A stretch of DNA of 64,000 nucleotides from Helianthus annuus (GCF_002127325.2 NC_035449.2:82493657-82557656); one strand, 5' to 3'. Numbered from the stretch's first letter, positions 1 through 11,649 are shown. A program made the numbers and translations. The notes: generated from the letters alone by a model not told the origin.

Positions 1-485
1 ATTAATTGCTTTTTGTCTGCATTAGTTGACCATTCCCCCGTGTCCGCTGAGCACGACCCCGTGTGCAGAAGCATATCTTTACTATCAAGATTTGCCTGGA
101 TTCCGCGAATCTTATAGTTGAACACGGCCCCGTGTCCGCTGAGCATGGCCCCGTGGTGGGCGATGGAAGCTTCTACAACTTTGTCTTTTCTGCTGACACT
201 TGGGCACGTCCCCGTGCTCACTGAGCACGGAGCGTGTTCAGTCTTCTGTCTTCTTGTTTTGCTTGGGAAGATGCTGTCGGGAGGCCGGGCATGCCACTTT
301 TGTTCCTTTTCTTGTATTTGTGTTAGATTTAGCTGCCTTTTTGCTTCTTTTGTTAATTTGAGCTCATTTAATCCTGAAAATACAAAAGGAAGACAAAAGC
401 ACACTTTTTCCAACATTAGTACTAAAAAAGGGTTAGTTTTATGCCACAATTGATGTAATTTATATGTTGCATTTTGTGCACATCA
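1..485 (-). mobile_element. Partial 3' LTR of Athila-like element A
   Basis: This is the inner part of an A-family LTR; its outer end lies before the window. It ends in CACATCA, the complement of the LTR start TGATGTG, and is followed by internal DNA with a PPT-like tract and hairpin. It matches the distal part of the fourth LTR of the array (about 24437-24923), including the CACGGCCCCGTG-type words. Orientation is minus because the adjacent polyprotein is on the minus strand. ORFs here are chance frames through the palindromic words. Confidence 0.85.
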
Positions 486-525
486 AATACACCCACACTT
501 GAATCTTTGCTTGTCCTCAAGCAAA
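486..525 (-). promoter_or_regulatory. Terminal hairpin plus polypurine tract of element A
   Basis: On the minus strand a perfect 8-bp stem TTTGCTTG, loop AGGA, CAAGCAAA (506-525) is followed by a purine-rich AAGTGTGGG tract (about 486-502) that abuts the 3' LTR. The tract is the expected plus-strand primer. The hairpin has counterparts in every LTR family in this window. Confidence 0.7.
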
Positions 526-2292
526 ACTCTTTATAATGTGGCTTTACACTCCCAAATGGAATGGGTATAAGAGAAGGTTTTTGGGCTTGTCATAGAGTGT
601 CGGGATTTCCAAGATTCATTATTGAGTTTTATTTTTATTTATTTACAATACTATTCGTCATGATTTATTAAAACGTTTCATAAGATAAATTACTTATTAG
701 GGCATAACATGCCTTTTTAAAATTCCATTTATATACAAGTTCACATACCTCACGGGGGATCACTCAACACTCAGCCGAAGGTGTATTTTTAGTGGATCAC
801 TCGAGAGCGGCATGGAACTTACTAGTACCATAAGCTTGCCGAGCAATCAATCCTCCTCCTTTTTAACTATACACCTTTGTAAATATCAAGAGGACTTTTT
901 GGGTGAAAGGTTAGGCTTGGGCTAAAGGTGGGTGGTTGGGTTAGTGGTTAGTAAAAGGGCAAAAAGCGTAAAAACCGTCGGTTTTTTAAAGACTTTTTAT
1001 TTTTGACAATTTATTTTGATGAACCATTTCTTTTCAAACAAAGTTATTTTTGATGAACTTGTTTGTTTATTTGGTTTCATCATATCATTCATTTTTTTTT
1101 CAACATAAGTTATAAGAATAACCAAGCTTTGTTACTAAAAGAAGGGTTAAGATAAAAAGGGTTTTGGTGGGTAAAAAGGGTGTTTGTTTTGGGTTAAGAA
1201 ATGAAATGATTTAGGCTCAAAGGGGTTAACTAGGGGGATTTTGGGTACGTGGTAAAAAAATGAAAAATAATGGTGTAGAAAGAAAAAGGGTTAGTCCTAA
1301 TGCCTCCATCATTTACTTACTTGGGTTTAAGTTGGTAAGGACCGGGAATGCATTGTCGTGGCAAGTTCTAGAGTTGTAAGAACCAAGCGGCTATTCACAC
1401 AAGAAACGAAAAATGAGCATTTAGTGTAAAGATATGTATTTGTATGCTCAATAAAGGCTCAAAACTCACTTTTGTGGGAATGGGTTTTTATGTGATCAAG
1501 TATATATAATCAAATTTTAACTAAGCTTGTCATGCCATTTCATAATTTTCTTATGTTGGTTCTTTTTATCACGAGGCTATCGGTTGTAAATTTGTAAAAA
1601 TATAACCTTGTTAGAACTTGAAATTCCCAACTTAATCTTAGACAAGTAAAAAAAATGAAAATTTTTGAAAAAATTTGGGGTGATTAGCGGTTCCAATAGA
1701 GTTTTGTGTAAGGCTTGTTAATTAGGACTTGCAAGATTCAAAGTTTTAGCATCCCCCCCCCCACACTTAAATTACACATTGTGCTCAATGTGTCCCAAAA
1801 AAAAAAGTTTTTAGGTTGATTGAATGTGTAAAAGGGTGTTACAAGCAAAAAATTATGTTACTGGTACTCTGGACACGGCCCCGTGTCAGATAGACACGAC
1901 CCCGTGTTCAAGTGCCAGTAACGAAAACTTACAGAAGGTGGACACGGGGGCGTGTTGGCTGGACACGACCCTATGTAGACAGTCTGCAAGGTTGAAAAAC
2001 AGGTTTCTAGCTCCGGTTTTCCTGTCCTGGCTTTAGTAGTACTAGTGTTTAGTACTCTAAGCCTCGTATGTACCCGTTTTATCAATAAATGCCACACCAA
2101 ACAATACCAAACATCCTAGATTACCAAGTTCAACATCCAAACCATCAAGTTAATAACAACAAAAGCAGAAAATAAAAAGAAATTAGGAAAAGTAAATTGT
2201 TTAGCACTCGGCACGTAGGCTGGAAATTGTTTGATAGAAAAGGGGTTTAACCTGTGGGATCACCAACCAGCCACTCCTACTCCTACTCCACC
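526..2292 (-). other. 3' untranslated region of element A, no coding sequence
   Basis: AT-rich noncoding DNA between the env-position ORF and the PPT. It contains the internal hairpin/PPT copy at 1751-1793 and palindromic words CACGGCCCCGTG and CACGACCCCGTG at about 1869-1975, the words also found in the A LTRs. Short ORFs through these words look spurious: they consist of proline/cysteine-rich translations of the repeat. Confidence 0.6.
1751..1793 (-). promoter_or_regulatory. Internal hairpin plus PPT-like tract in element A
   Basis: On the minus strand a perfect stem ACACATTG, loop AGCA, CAATGTGT (1774-1793) is followed by AAGTGTGGGG with an extended G run (1751-1768). This copies the terminal module about 1.25 kb upstream of the true PPT with a different stem sequence. 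Elements B and C have equivalent internal copies. Confidence 0.6.
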
Positions 2293-3469
2293 CGCCTAGT
2301 CCATGGCTTCATCATTATCATCACCTCCCCCTCCATGCTCCGCCATGTACTCCCGGATACTCCCAATGTCATCTTGAATATCGGAAATGTTTCTTTCAAT
2401 GGCCCCGACCCGGTTGTACCTGTTGTTGGCGAGGTTGTAGGTGTTCCTAGTGCACATGAGGTTTTCCTGCAAAAGATCGTGTAAACTTTGAAAGTTAGGA
2501 AAACCACCTCCTTGTGAGGAGGATTGGCCCGGATCACCGTGGGGTTGGTACTGGTACTGATGATGATGTGGGGCTTGAAGGACTAGTGCCTCTTGCGGGT
2601 TCCATGCATGCCCTTGCATTCTCTGGAAGCTACCCGACCCGTCTTCCGCCTTATAGATTAGGCTCATGGAGCGGCAAATGTGCACATCCACCCTTCCCGA
2701 CCATGGGCTCCTCTCGAAAGACCTAGGAATGTTCACGAAGTGCTTGAAGAGACGGTATATCCATCCCCCGAAGAAGATAGGGGTTGGAGCATTAGAAAGC
2801 CGGTTCAAATGCATGTTTCAGAGTAGGAGAAACGGAACATCGAGGTGTCTTCGGGTATGAATGCAGTGAAGAACCACCAAATCTCTTAACCCAACAACGC
2901 CACTGCTGTCATGCCTTTGACTAAGAGAGTAAGCGAGGACCCTATGAATGTAGCGGTAGAACGGGTCTCTCAGCTTAGTGCTCTTAGTGCTGCTCGGATT
3001 GTAGTACCCTTCACCAATCTGAGCCCATGCGGCTTGGCGTTCGTTCTCATCTAACTCTCGGATCCCTCCGGTGTTCTCTTCACTCCCCGAATCTTCTTCC
3101 GCATACAGCCCAACTATCGACCCAAATTGGCCATTGAAATCGAGTACCGAGTTTCTCCACATCGGAATTGCACTTCTCATGATCGAAAGGGTCGCTCCTT
3201 GGATTGAATGTGAAAGTGTTATAGAACTCCATAGTGCACTCATGAACAGAACGAAGTCGAGTGCTTAAGACGACTCTTAGTGGGACGGTAACTAGGATGT
3301 TAAACCGGTAAAGTTGGTTCACCATGGCTAAGAGATCCGTGCACACTTGTCTTGGGTATTCTTCTTGTCTTGTTTGAAGTATGCCATATCTGGCCCTAGC
3401 ATCGAGCTCATTTGCGTTGAATCTTGTGAACTTCTTCGACATCTGAAAGAATACACCAAAAGTTAGCAC
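2293..3469 (-). pseudogene. Env-position ORF of element A (Athila ORF1-like), frameshifted
   Basis: Three overlapping minus-strand frames (3469-3080, 3243-2818, 2814-2296) read as one protein split by frameshifts near 3100 and 2818. The first frame starts MSKKFTRFNANEL. The last ends in a glycine/aspartate-rich tail after a stretch with coiled-coil character. It lies 3' of integrase, where Athila elements carry an extra ORF often called env-like or ORF1. I see no convincing signal peptide or membrane segment, so an envelope role is unsupported. Element B has a similar ORF in the same position (40725-42500). The family assignment comes from position and general resemblance. Confidence 0.55.
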
Positions 3470-4232
3470 GAAATAGTTAAATTTTCAGACAAAACTGGAA
3501 ACAGCAGACTGGACACGGCCCCGTGTTCAGTGGACACGACCCCGTGTCCAGGCGTCTGTTACTCAAAATTTCCATTTTTCGACCCAATCCCGAAAACTTG
3601 AAAATTTTTGGTTCAGTAGGTGCGGTTTCCCCCGAAAATGAAACCCCAAGTGTCGTTTTTCCCAAAACAAACCGTTTACCCCTTCGATTTTATCTTTTTC
3701 GTTTCAAAAACAAGGGTTTGGGGTTTATGTGAGAAATCGGGCAAATCTATCAATAATACAAGTGCGTTTACTTCCCATAACACTAATCTAAACTAATGCT
3801 AACAGATCTAGGCAAAAATTTGAGGTTTGATCTGTATGAACTTCAAGAACCCTAGATTTTTCCCCAAATTTTTGGTGTTTTAACTACATGCAAGTAAATA
3901 ATCTAACTACTAATGATGATAGAATCATACCTTGATGTTGTTAGAATGAGAGGAGACGTCGAAACTCCGCGGAAAATCTCCTGGACCAGAGCATTTTGTG
4001 GGGAAACGGGGCGTGTGGAATGATGTAACTGTTATGAAAAAGGGGTTTTATCCCGACAGTTGCCCGGACACGGCTCCGTGTTCAGCGGACACGGCCCCGT
4101 GCTGAGCAAAGTTTTGAATTTTTTTTTAGTGCTCGTGTGAGTGCCCTGTTTTCCCAAAATTTGGTTAGGAGACTTACCAGTTTCGATGTTTATTTGCTTG
4201 TTCGTAACTTACCAGGTATGATGTTGATGCCT
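3470..4232 (-). other. Noncoding gap between integrase and env-position ORF of A
   Basis: No coding sequence. It holds two paired palindromic words of the CACGGCCCCGTG type at about 3511-3560 and 4066-4102, spaced about as in the A LTRs. This gap may contain a promoter or splice acceptor for the downstream ORF, but nothing decisive is visible. Confidence 0.5.
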
Positions 4233-5405
4233 TTACTCGTCGACCGTTTGAAGCGAGATTTCTTCCTCCTCATCCTCAATGAATCCTTGATAGACGTTCA
4301 GCCGTTGGCCATTGACTTTGAATGGAATTCCATTCCGAGATTTAATTTCTACTGGACCGTGAGGAAAAATATGGGTGATGGAGAAAGGTCCTGACCACCT
4401 AGATTTTAGTTTACCCGTAGATAGTCGAAGTCGTGAATTAAACAATAGAACTTTGATCTCCTACTCAAAATTCATTAGGTTTAATGTGTTTGTCATGCAA
4501 ATTTTTCATTCTTTCCTTATAAATTTCAGAGTTAGAATATGCATAATTCCTTAGTTCGTCTAATTCATTTATTTGACAAAATCGATTTTTACAGGCAAAT
4601 TCTAAATCTAAGTTTACATTTTTTATTGCCCAGTAGGCTTTGTAAGCTATTTCTACCTGCAAATGACAACTTTTTCCATAGACGAGCTTATATGGGGTTG
4701 TGCCTATAGTTGTTTTATAAGCAGGTCGAAAAGCCCATAAAGCATCATCTAATTTATCGGCCCATTCCTTTTTATTTAATCCTACGGTTTTTTCAAGTAT
4801 TCGTTTTAAACCTCTATTAGTCACTTCGGCTTGTCCGTTTGTTTGAGGGTGATATGTTGTTGAGACCCGGTGATAGACCCCATATCTTGTTAAGATTTTC
4901 TCAAGTTGATGATTACAAAAATGGGTACCTCTATCACTTATTAATGCTTTAGATGTTCCAAAACGAGAGAATAATTTTTTCAGAAATCTTACCACGACTC
5001 TTCCATCATTTGTTGGAAGTGCCTCGGCCTCGACCCATTTAGACAAGTAATCTACTGCCACAAGTATATATTTGTTTCCTTTTGATGGCGGGAAAGGTCC
5101 CATAAAGTCGAGTCCCCACACATCAAAAATTTCACAAACGAGAATACCATTTTGTGGCATTTTGTTTTTGGAAGAAATATTACCTGTTCTTTGGCAAGAG
5201 TCACATGTCTTAACTAGAATTTGCGCGTCTTTGTAAATGGTCGACCAATAAAATCCTGAATCGAATACCTTTCGTGCGGTACTAGCGGCACCATGATGTC
5301 CTCCATATGGACCTTCATGACAATGGCGGAGAATCCTCCTTGCTTCACTACCATGTACGCATCGTCGGTCGGCACACATTTTGAAAAAGATAAGGATCTT
5401 CCCAA
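4233..5405 (-). pseudogene. Integrase of Athila-like element A, disrupted
   Basis: The main frame (5379-4465) shows an HHCC zinc domain ([11 protein letters not shown] and a CDSCQR tail) followed by the catalytic core: D in [12 protein letters not shown] in LISDRGTHF and E in [12 protein letters not shown], matching retroviral-type DD35E. Integrase would insert element cDNA into the genome. The C-terminal part continues in another frame (4445-4233) after an in-frame TGA and a frameshift near 4450-4470. The junction with RNase H upstream is also frameshifted near 5390, by an apparent extra A. It cannot be translated whole. Confidence 0.85.
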
Positions 5406-6223
5406 AAATAATGCTTCACATTAGCAAAGAATTTTTTTCTTTGGTGATGTGGCCATCCTTTTGCGACTATACCGCTAGCTAGGTAGTTAGCATAGTCGGC
5501 ATACCATGGTTCCTCTTTGTATTCCACCATTTCTAGGGATTCGGTTGGAAATTTTTCGTTGATTTGCTCATCCCTAGTTGCCTCCAAAGCTGGGTCTTCT
5601 AAGCGTGAAAGATGATATGCTGCTGTGTTTTCTGCTCCTCTTTTGTCTTTGATTTCAATATCAAATTCTTGGAAGAGTAAAATCCACCTGATCAAACGGG
5701 GTTTTGCGTCTTGTTTCTTGAAAAGGTATCGAATGGCTGCATGATCTATATAGACTATTGTTTTAGAAAGAACAAGATAAGAACGAAATTTATCAAAAGC
5801 AAATACCACAGCTAGTAATTCTTTTTCAGTTGTTGTGTAATTTTCTTGTGCATCGTTAAGTGTTTTACTAGCATAATAAATTGGGTGAAAATGCTTTTCT
5901 TTCCTTTGTCCCAAGACTGCTCCAACTGCAAAGTCACTTGCATCACACATGATTTCGAAAGGTAATTTCCAATCAGGCGCTATCATGATAGGTGCATTGA
6001 CTAGCATTTCCTTGAGGGTTAGAAATGCTTGATTGCAATCCTTGTCAAAGATGAAAGGGGCATCTTTTTCAAGTAATTTTGTTAGAGGTCTTGAAATTTT
6101 TGAGAAGTCTTTGATAAACCGTCTATAAAATCCAGCATGCCCTAAGAAACTTCTGATTGCTCTAACGGGGGATGGTGGAGGTAATCGAGAAATAGTTTCT
6201 ATTTTTGCTCGATCAACTTCCAT
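5348..6223 (-). pseudogene. RT thumb and RNase H of element A
   Basis: The frame begins [16 protein letters not shown], typical of Ty3/gypsy just after the RT palm. It continues through [11 protein letters not shown] and the RNase H domain: D in [17 protein letters not shown] in [17 protein letters not shown] in [11 protein letters not shown]. It would degrade the RNA strand during reverse transcription. The preceding RT frame is broken by an apparent single extra G near 6245, where the sequence runs through LG then shifts. The end shifts again near 5390. Confidence 0.85.
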
Positions 6224-7187
6224 TCCTTCGCTTGAGATTTTGTGACCCGAGTACTATTCCCTCTGTTACCATGAAATGGCATTTTTCCCAATTAAGGGCG
6301 AGGTTAGTTTTCTCACATCGGGATAGCATTCGTTCAAGGTTATCGAGGCATTGGTCGTATAAATCTCCAAAGATAGAAAAGTCGTCCATGAAGACTTCCA
6401 TCGTCTTTTCTATCATGTCATGGAAGATGGCCACCATGCAACGTTGGAATTTTGCCGGGGCATTACATAGACCAAATGGCATGCGTCGATAAGCAAAAGT
6501 TACATAGGGACATGTGAAAGTTGTCTTCTCTTGGTCTTCGGGTGCTATCGGGATTTGGAAGTAACCTGAAAAACCATCCAAGAAACAATAAAATTTATGA
6601 TCGGATAATCTTTCTATCATTTGATCAATGAAGGGCAAGGGAAAGTGATCTTCCCTTGTTGCTTCACTTAATCGTCTATAGTCTATACATACTCTCCATC
6701 CTGTGACGGTTCTCGTTGGTATTAGTTCATTCTTTTCATTAGTTATTACCGTCATACCTCCTTTCTTTGGAACTACTTGAACGGGACTTACCCAAGGACT
6801 ATCGGAGATAGGATAAATAAGTCCGGCGTTAAGTAATTTGATGACCTCGTTTTTAACCACTTCTTGCACATTTGGATTTACTCTTCGTTGTGGTTGTATT
6901 ACCGATTTGTAGTCATCATTCATTAAAATTTTGTGCGTGCACATGGAAGGGCTTATTCCTTTAATATCTACAAGCTGACATGCGATTGCATTTTTGTGCT
7001 TTTTCAAAAGTTTAATTAATTTTTCTTTTTCTAAACTACTTAATTTAGACGAAATAATTACAGGTGATTTACCATCTTTGTCTAGAAAAGCATATTCCAA
7101 ACCTTTTGGAAGTTCTTTGAGCTCAAGAGGTGGGTCTTTAGGAGACTCCTTATTAGGTTGCTCATTTTGATCAAGAACCTTAAAAGT
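6213..7187 (-). pseudogene. Reverse transcriptase of element A
   Basis: Ty3/gypsy RT core. Visible motifs are CIDYRRLSEATREDHFPLPF, FLDGFSGYFQIPI, MPFGLCNAPA and the active site FMDDFSIF (near 6380). It would copy element RNA into DNA. The frame is open from the stop at 7188-7190 and is in frame with the protease ORF, so one TAA separates protease from RT. It ends in a frameshift near 6245. Confidence 0.9.
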
Positions 7188-8240
7188 TTATTCTATGGCG
7201 ATCTCTTCTTCAACTAAGTGGTCAATCTTTTCACTTGTATCAGGTGGTTCATCTTCTTCTTCAATTAGGGGGTCATTGTTGCCAAAAGGATATTTCATTG
7301 AGCGCTCAAGATCTATGCTCCTTTTGAATGCCCCTAGTTGAAGAGGTAGATTGTTAAACTTCCGGTTTTTCAAAGTTTCGTGAGTTTTTACAAAAGGTCG
7401 TCCCAACACTAGAGGAGCGTCATCGAGGATGACAAAGTCGGTTGGGATTACCATTTGATTTGTCTGAACCAAGACATCCTCAACTACACCGATTGATTTT
7501 ATTATTTTCCGATTGGACAGAAAAATGGGTATTTGAAGTGGAGAAAAATCACTAATACTTAATTTTTCGAAAATGTAATCAGGCATTATGTTAACACAAA
7601 GATCTTTATCAATAGTGACATTACTAATAAAGGAATTTTGTAAAAAACATGGAACCGGTGTAATGTTGATTTCAAAAGGATCTTCTTTTATTAGCGAAGT
7701 TTGATCGTTAGTTAACTTAACACTTGTTGTTTCGTCAATTTTAGTGTTAGTGTTTAACTCTTTTAAAAACTTAGCATGAGTGGGTACTAAACAATGATTT
7801 TCAAAAGAAGGTGACAAGAGATTAATTTCTTCAAAATTAGACTCTTCTTGAATTTTAACGTTATCGGCCTCACCTCTTTCGTTGTTTAACTCATGTGTCG
7901 GTTTTTCACTTATTTGTTTTTCCATCTTTGATTCTTCAACTATCATTTCTTTATTTAATTCTTCTCTTGCGTGGGACTCCTCTTCCCTTGCGCGAGATTC
8001 TTTTATGTATCGCTCGATAGTTTTAAGTTTTTCTAATATCCTGTCGGTCACTTTGGTGATAGAAAAAGGATCGGGATCCTCAAAGCTTGAATCCGGTTGT
8101 TCGATACATGGTTCCTCATAGTACTCATATGAAGTAGATGGTTCATACCATTGTTCTTCATTGTAAGCATATGATGGATAAAGGTCGTAATTTTGTTCTT
8201 CATAGTACTCATATGAGGTAGGTTGTTCACGCCATGGTTC
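7188..8240 (-). pseudogene. Protease region of element A, catalytic motif degraded
   Basis: The frame is open from about 8237 and begins with Tyr/Glu/Pro-rich repeats (EYYEEQ, EYYEEP), then a Glu/Lys-rich coiled-coil-like stretch (residues about 60-120). A retropepsin-like domain ends in DAPLVLGRPFVKT. Athila proteases normally show D-L-G-A-S; here the corresponding position reads roughly DKDLCVNIMP, so the catalytic signature seems lost. The frame stops at TAA 7188-7190. Capsid and zinc-knuckle sequence expected upstream is missing. Confidence 0.7.
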
Positions 8241-8325
8241 CTAATTGATTTAGTAAAAGGACTTTTATGATGAACAAACCTTTGAAGCAGTACATGTGTA
8301 ACCTCAGAAGAGGGGAGGATGCGTA

Positions 8326-9847
8326 TGATGCGTGTTAGTGTGTATGTGTTTTAGGTGTATATTTTAAGCCCTTTTTACACTTTTAGCCAAGTTTTAAACT
8401 AAGAAAATAAAACTAACTAAAATGCTGAAAATAAAATAAAAATAAAAACAGATAGACAAGATGAATCATTTGGATCCAACTCGTGTGTTAGTATAACCTT
8501 TGATTATTTTCGCACTTTTGCACTTATTTAAGAGATTATCTTAGTCATTGTAGTAGGCACCTCTTTTGAAAGTAACGTTACCCTCAACACAGTAGTTTGA
8601 GTCAGCAAGGATACAATCCTAAAGGGTCGGATTATTGAAAGATAATTAATTAAGTTATTAATGCATAATGTGGTATGCCCCTCTTTTGAAGGCGACGTTA
8701 CCCTTGGCTAAGTAGTCTGAGTCAGCAGGGATACAGTCCTAAGTAGCCTGGTTAAAGTTTTAATAGTAGTTTAACTTATGAGGGGATCAAAGAGTTTGGA
8801 CCCCCGCCATCGAATACCTTTGGCTATTGAAGGAGGTCTTACTAAATTTGACCCAGGTCCCTTGCAGGATCTCTAAACGCTGAACAATGGCAAGACTCTT
8901 ACCAAACCGTTCCCTTAACCCCCGACCAGGTAGCCAACATACCTCCATATAGACCGTGGAGATATGAATGGTGAAAATCTTTTGTTTTATATAGACAGTA
9001 AAATAATGCCAAGACACCACAGACAAACGATAAGGAAGAATCACCTTCAACATAAGAAACTAGTAATTAAAGTCATTAATACAAAACCAATTAAAAAGTG
9101 CAAAAGATTAAAAATAAAAAGTATTACACTAAACACTTGTCTTCACCAAGTGATGTAAGAGACTTAGGCAAACATGGCCTTTGATTGTCAAGAACTCTTA
9201 CGATCAATCTTGGATCCCGAGAAGACTCACACACTCATGATGGACAATGGATGATGGTGGTGGATGATGGTGTTATGGTGGTGGTGGGTGGTGGGTGAAG
9301 TGTGAGAGAGGTGGTGTGCCAAGGGATGAGTTGAAATGGCTCCAAGCACTCCTATTTATAGGCTGAACAGAAGCCTGGGCACGGCCCTGTGCCCGCTGGG
9401 CACGGCCCCGTGTCCGTCTGACACTCTCTCTCTTCATTAATTGTAATTCGCAGTTACAATAAATGCGCCTGCAGCAACCTGACCACGCCCCCGTGTCCGC
9501 TGGGCACGGCCCCGTGGTGGGCAATAGAAGCTTCTATAGGTTTGTCTTTTCTGCTGCTTCTTGGGCACGGCCCCGTGCTCGCTGAGCACGGGGTATGTTC
9601 AGTCTTCTGGCTTCTCTGTTTTGCTTGGGGAGATGCTGTCGGGGAGTCGGGCATATCACTTTTCTTCCTTTTCTTGTATTTATGTTAGATTTTGCTGTCT
9701 TTTTGCTTCTTTTGTTATTTTGAGCTCATTTAATCCTGAAAACACAAAAGGAAGACAAAAGCATACTTTTTCCAACATTAGTACTAAAAAAGGGTTAGTT
9801 TTAGGCCACAATTGATGTAATTTATATGTTGCATTTTGTGCACATCA
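8326..9847 (-). mobile_element. A-family LTR, array copy 1 (LTR-X)
   Basis: Begins TGATGCGTGT and ends TGCACATCA. It is flanked on both sides by GCGTA (8321-8325 and 9848-9852), as expected of a solo LTR with its own 5-bp TSD. It lacks about 175 bp near its low end that copies 2-4 have; the deletion edges share a short TTTAAA-like homology. A minus-strand TATAAATA lies at about 9353-9360 and palindromic CACGGCCCCGTG words at about 9375-9590, upstream of the TATA in U3. Confidence 0.8.
9353..9360 (-). promoter_or_regulatory. LTR core promoter TATA box
   Basis: TATAAATA on the minus strand. Equivalent boxes occur in the other array copies at about 11101-11108, 12848-12855 and 24378-24385. It fixes the LTR orientation as minus and puts the palindromic words in U3. 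Confidence 0.55.
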
Positions 9848-9901
9848 GCGTATCTTTGAATCAAGTACTGGAGCTCCCCAAGTCAAAGTCCATGGTGTAG
9901 T
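9848..9901. repeat. 54-bp spacer, first of three copies
   Basis: Identical by eye to 11596-11649 and 13323-13376. It starts GCGTA, the TSD of LTR-X, and ends GTAGT, which recurs right after the last LTR (24924-24928). It is best read as the short piece of DNA between two separate LTR insertion sites, copied along with the LTRs. Confidence 0.75.
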
Positions 9902-11595
9902 TGATGCGTGTGAAGTGTGTATATATTTTAGGTGTATATTTTAAGCCCTTTTTACACTTTTTAGCCAAGTTTTAAATTTATAAACACGATATTCACTAAC
10001 ACTAAACACACATATGGGCAAGTGCACCCATCGTGGACGTAGTATAGTGTTGGTAAGATACCGAGGTCGTCCAAGGACACAAGAGCTTTTAGTACCGGTT
10101 TATCCTCAACGTGTAATCAAATCAAAATGTTAGAAAAAGGTTTTTAAACTAGAAAAATAAAACTAACTAAAATGCTGAAAATAAAATAAAAGTAAAAACA
10201 GATAGACAAGATGAATCACTTGGATCCGACTCGTGTGTAGTGTAACCTTTGATTATTTTCGCACTTTTGCACTTGTTTAAGAGATTATCTTAGTTATTGT
10301 AGTAGGCCCTCTTTTAAAGGTGACGTTACCCTCAACCCAGTAGTTTGAGTCAGCAAGGATACAATCCTAAAGGGTTGGATTATTGAAAGATAATTAATTA
10401 AGTTATTAATGCATAATGTGGTAGGCCCCTCTTTTGATGGTGACGTTAACCTCGGCTAAGTAGTCTGAGTCAGCAGGGATACAGTCCTAAGTAGTCAGGT
10501 TAAAGTTTTAACAGTAGTTTAACTTATGAGGGGATCAAAGAGTTTGGACCCCCGCCATCCAATACCGGTGGGTATTGAAGGAGTTCCTACTAAATTTGAC
10601 CCAGGTCCTTTGCAGGATCTCTAAACGCTGAACAATGGCAAGACTCTTACCAAACCGTTCCCTTAACCCCCGACCAGGTAGCCAACATACCTCCATATAG
10701 ACCGTGGAGATATGAATGGTGAAAATCTTTTGTTTTATATAGACAGTAAAATAATGCCAAGACACCACAGACAAACGATAAGGAAGAATCACCTTCAACA
10801 TAAGAAACTAGTAATTAAAGTCATTAATACAAAACCAATTAAAAAGTGCAAAAGATTAAAAATAAAAAGTATTACACTAAACACTTGTCTTCACCAAGTG
10901 ATGTAAGAGACTTAGGCAAACATGGCCTTTGATTGTCAAGAACTCTTACGATCAATCTTGGATCCCGAGAAGACTCACACACTCATGATGGACAATGGAT
11001 GATGGTGGTGGATGATGGTGTTATGGTGGTGGTGGGTGGTGGGTGAAGTGTGAGAGAGGTGGTGTGCCAAGGGATGAGTTGAAATGGCTCCAAGCACTCC
11101 TATTTATAGGCTGAACAGAAGCCTGGGCACGGCCCTGTGCCCGCTGGGCACGGCCCCGTGTCCGTCTGACACTCTCTCTCTTCATTAATTGTAATTCGCA
11201 GTTACAATAAATGCGCCTGCAGCAACCTGACCACGCCCCCGTGTCCGCTGGGCACGGCCCCGTGGTGGGCAATAGAAGCTTCTATAGGTTTGTCTTTTCT
11301 GCTGCTTCTTGGGCACGGCCCCGTGCTCGCTGAGCACGGGGTATGTTCAGTCTTCTGGCTTCTCTGTTTTGCTTGGGGAGATGCTGTCGGGGAGTCGGGC
11401 ATATCACTTTTCTTCCTTTTCTTGTATTTATGTTAGATTTTGCTGTCTTTTTGCTTCTTTTGTTATTTTGAGCTCATTTAATCCTGAAAACACAAAAGGA
11501 AGACAAAAGCATACTTTTTCCAACATTAGTACTAAAAAAGGGTTAGTTTTAGGCCACAATTGATGTAATTTATATGTTGCATTTTGTGCACATCA
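9902..11595 (-). mobile_element. A-family LTR, array copy 2 (recombinant)
   Basis: 1694 bp, TG...CA. Its low part matches the fourth copy (no 175-bp deletion; CCGGTGGGTATT variant). From about 10621 upward it matches copy 1 (CTCTAAACGCTG variant, then the CGCAGTTACAAT segment). The switch falls between 10610 and 10620. This is the hybrid expected from unequal crossing over between LTR-X and LTR-Y. Confidence 0.75.
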
Positions 11596-11649
11596 GCGTA
11601 TCTTTGAATCAAGTACTGGAGCTCCCCAAGTCAAAGTCCATGGTGTAGT
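11596..11649. repeat. 54-bp spacer, second copy
   Basis: Same sequence by eye as 9848-9901. Confidence 0.75.

Larger units (their letters stand above)
486..8325 (-). mobile_element. Internal region of decayed Athila-like Ty3/gypsy element A
   Basis: Minus-strand order is protease, RT, RNase H, integrase, untranslated gap, env-position ORF, long 3' UTR, PPT and 3' LTR (1-485). This order and the extra ORF after integrase fit the Athila/Tat lineage of plant Ty3/gypsy elements. Gag is absent: only about 90 bp separate the protease ORF from the LTR at 8326. No tRNA-Asp PBS is present next to 8326, so the 5' part was lost and the neighbouring LTR is probably not the original 5' LTR. Several frameshifts and stops disable it. 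Confidence 0.85.

Noticed and set aside
2293..3469. A retroviral-type envelope glycoprotein
   Set aside because: Position fits env-like, but no signal peptide, membrane span or cysteine pattern was seen.
9273..9815. ORFs rich in Thr-Gly-Pro-Cys-Pro in the A LTRs as candidate small proteins
   Set aside because: They are translations of the CACGGCCCCGTG words, appear on both strands and recur only with the LTR copies.
9848..9901. The 54-bp spacer as the PBS and leader of element A
   Set aside because: No match to the tRNA-Asp PBS used by the other Athila elements, and it starts and ends with the two LTR target duplications.
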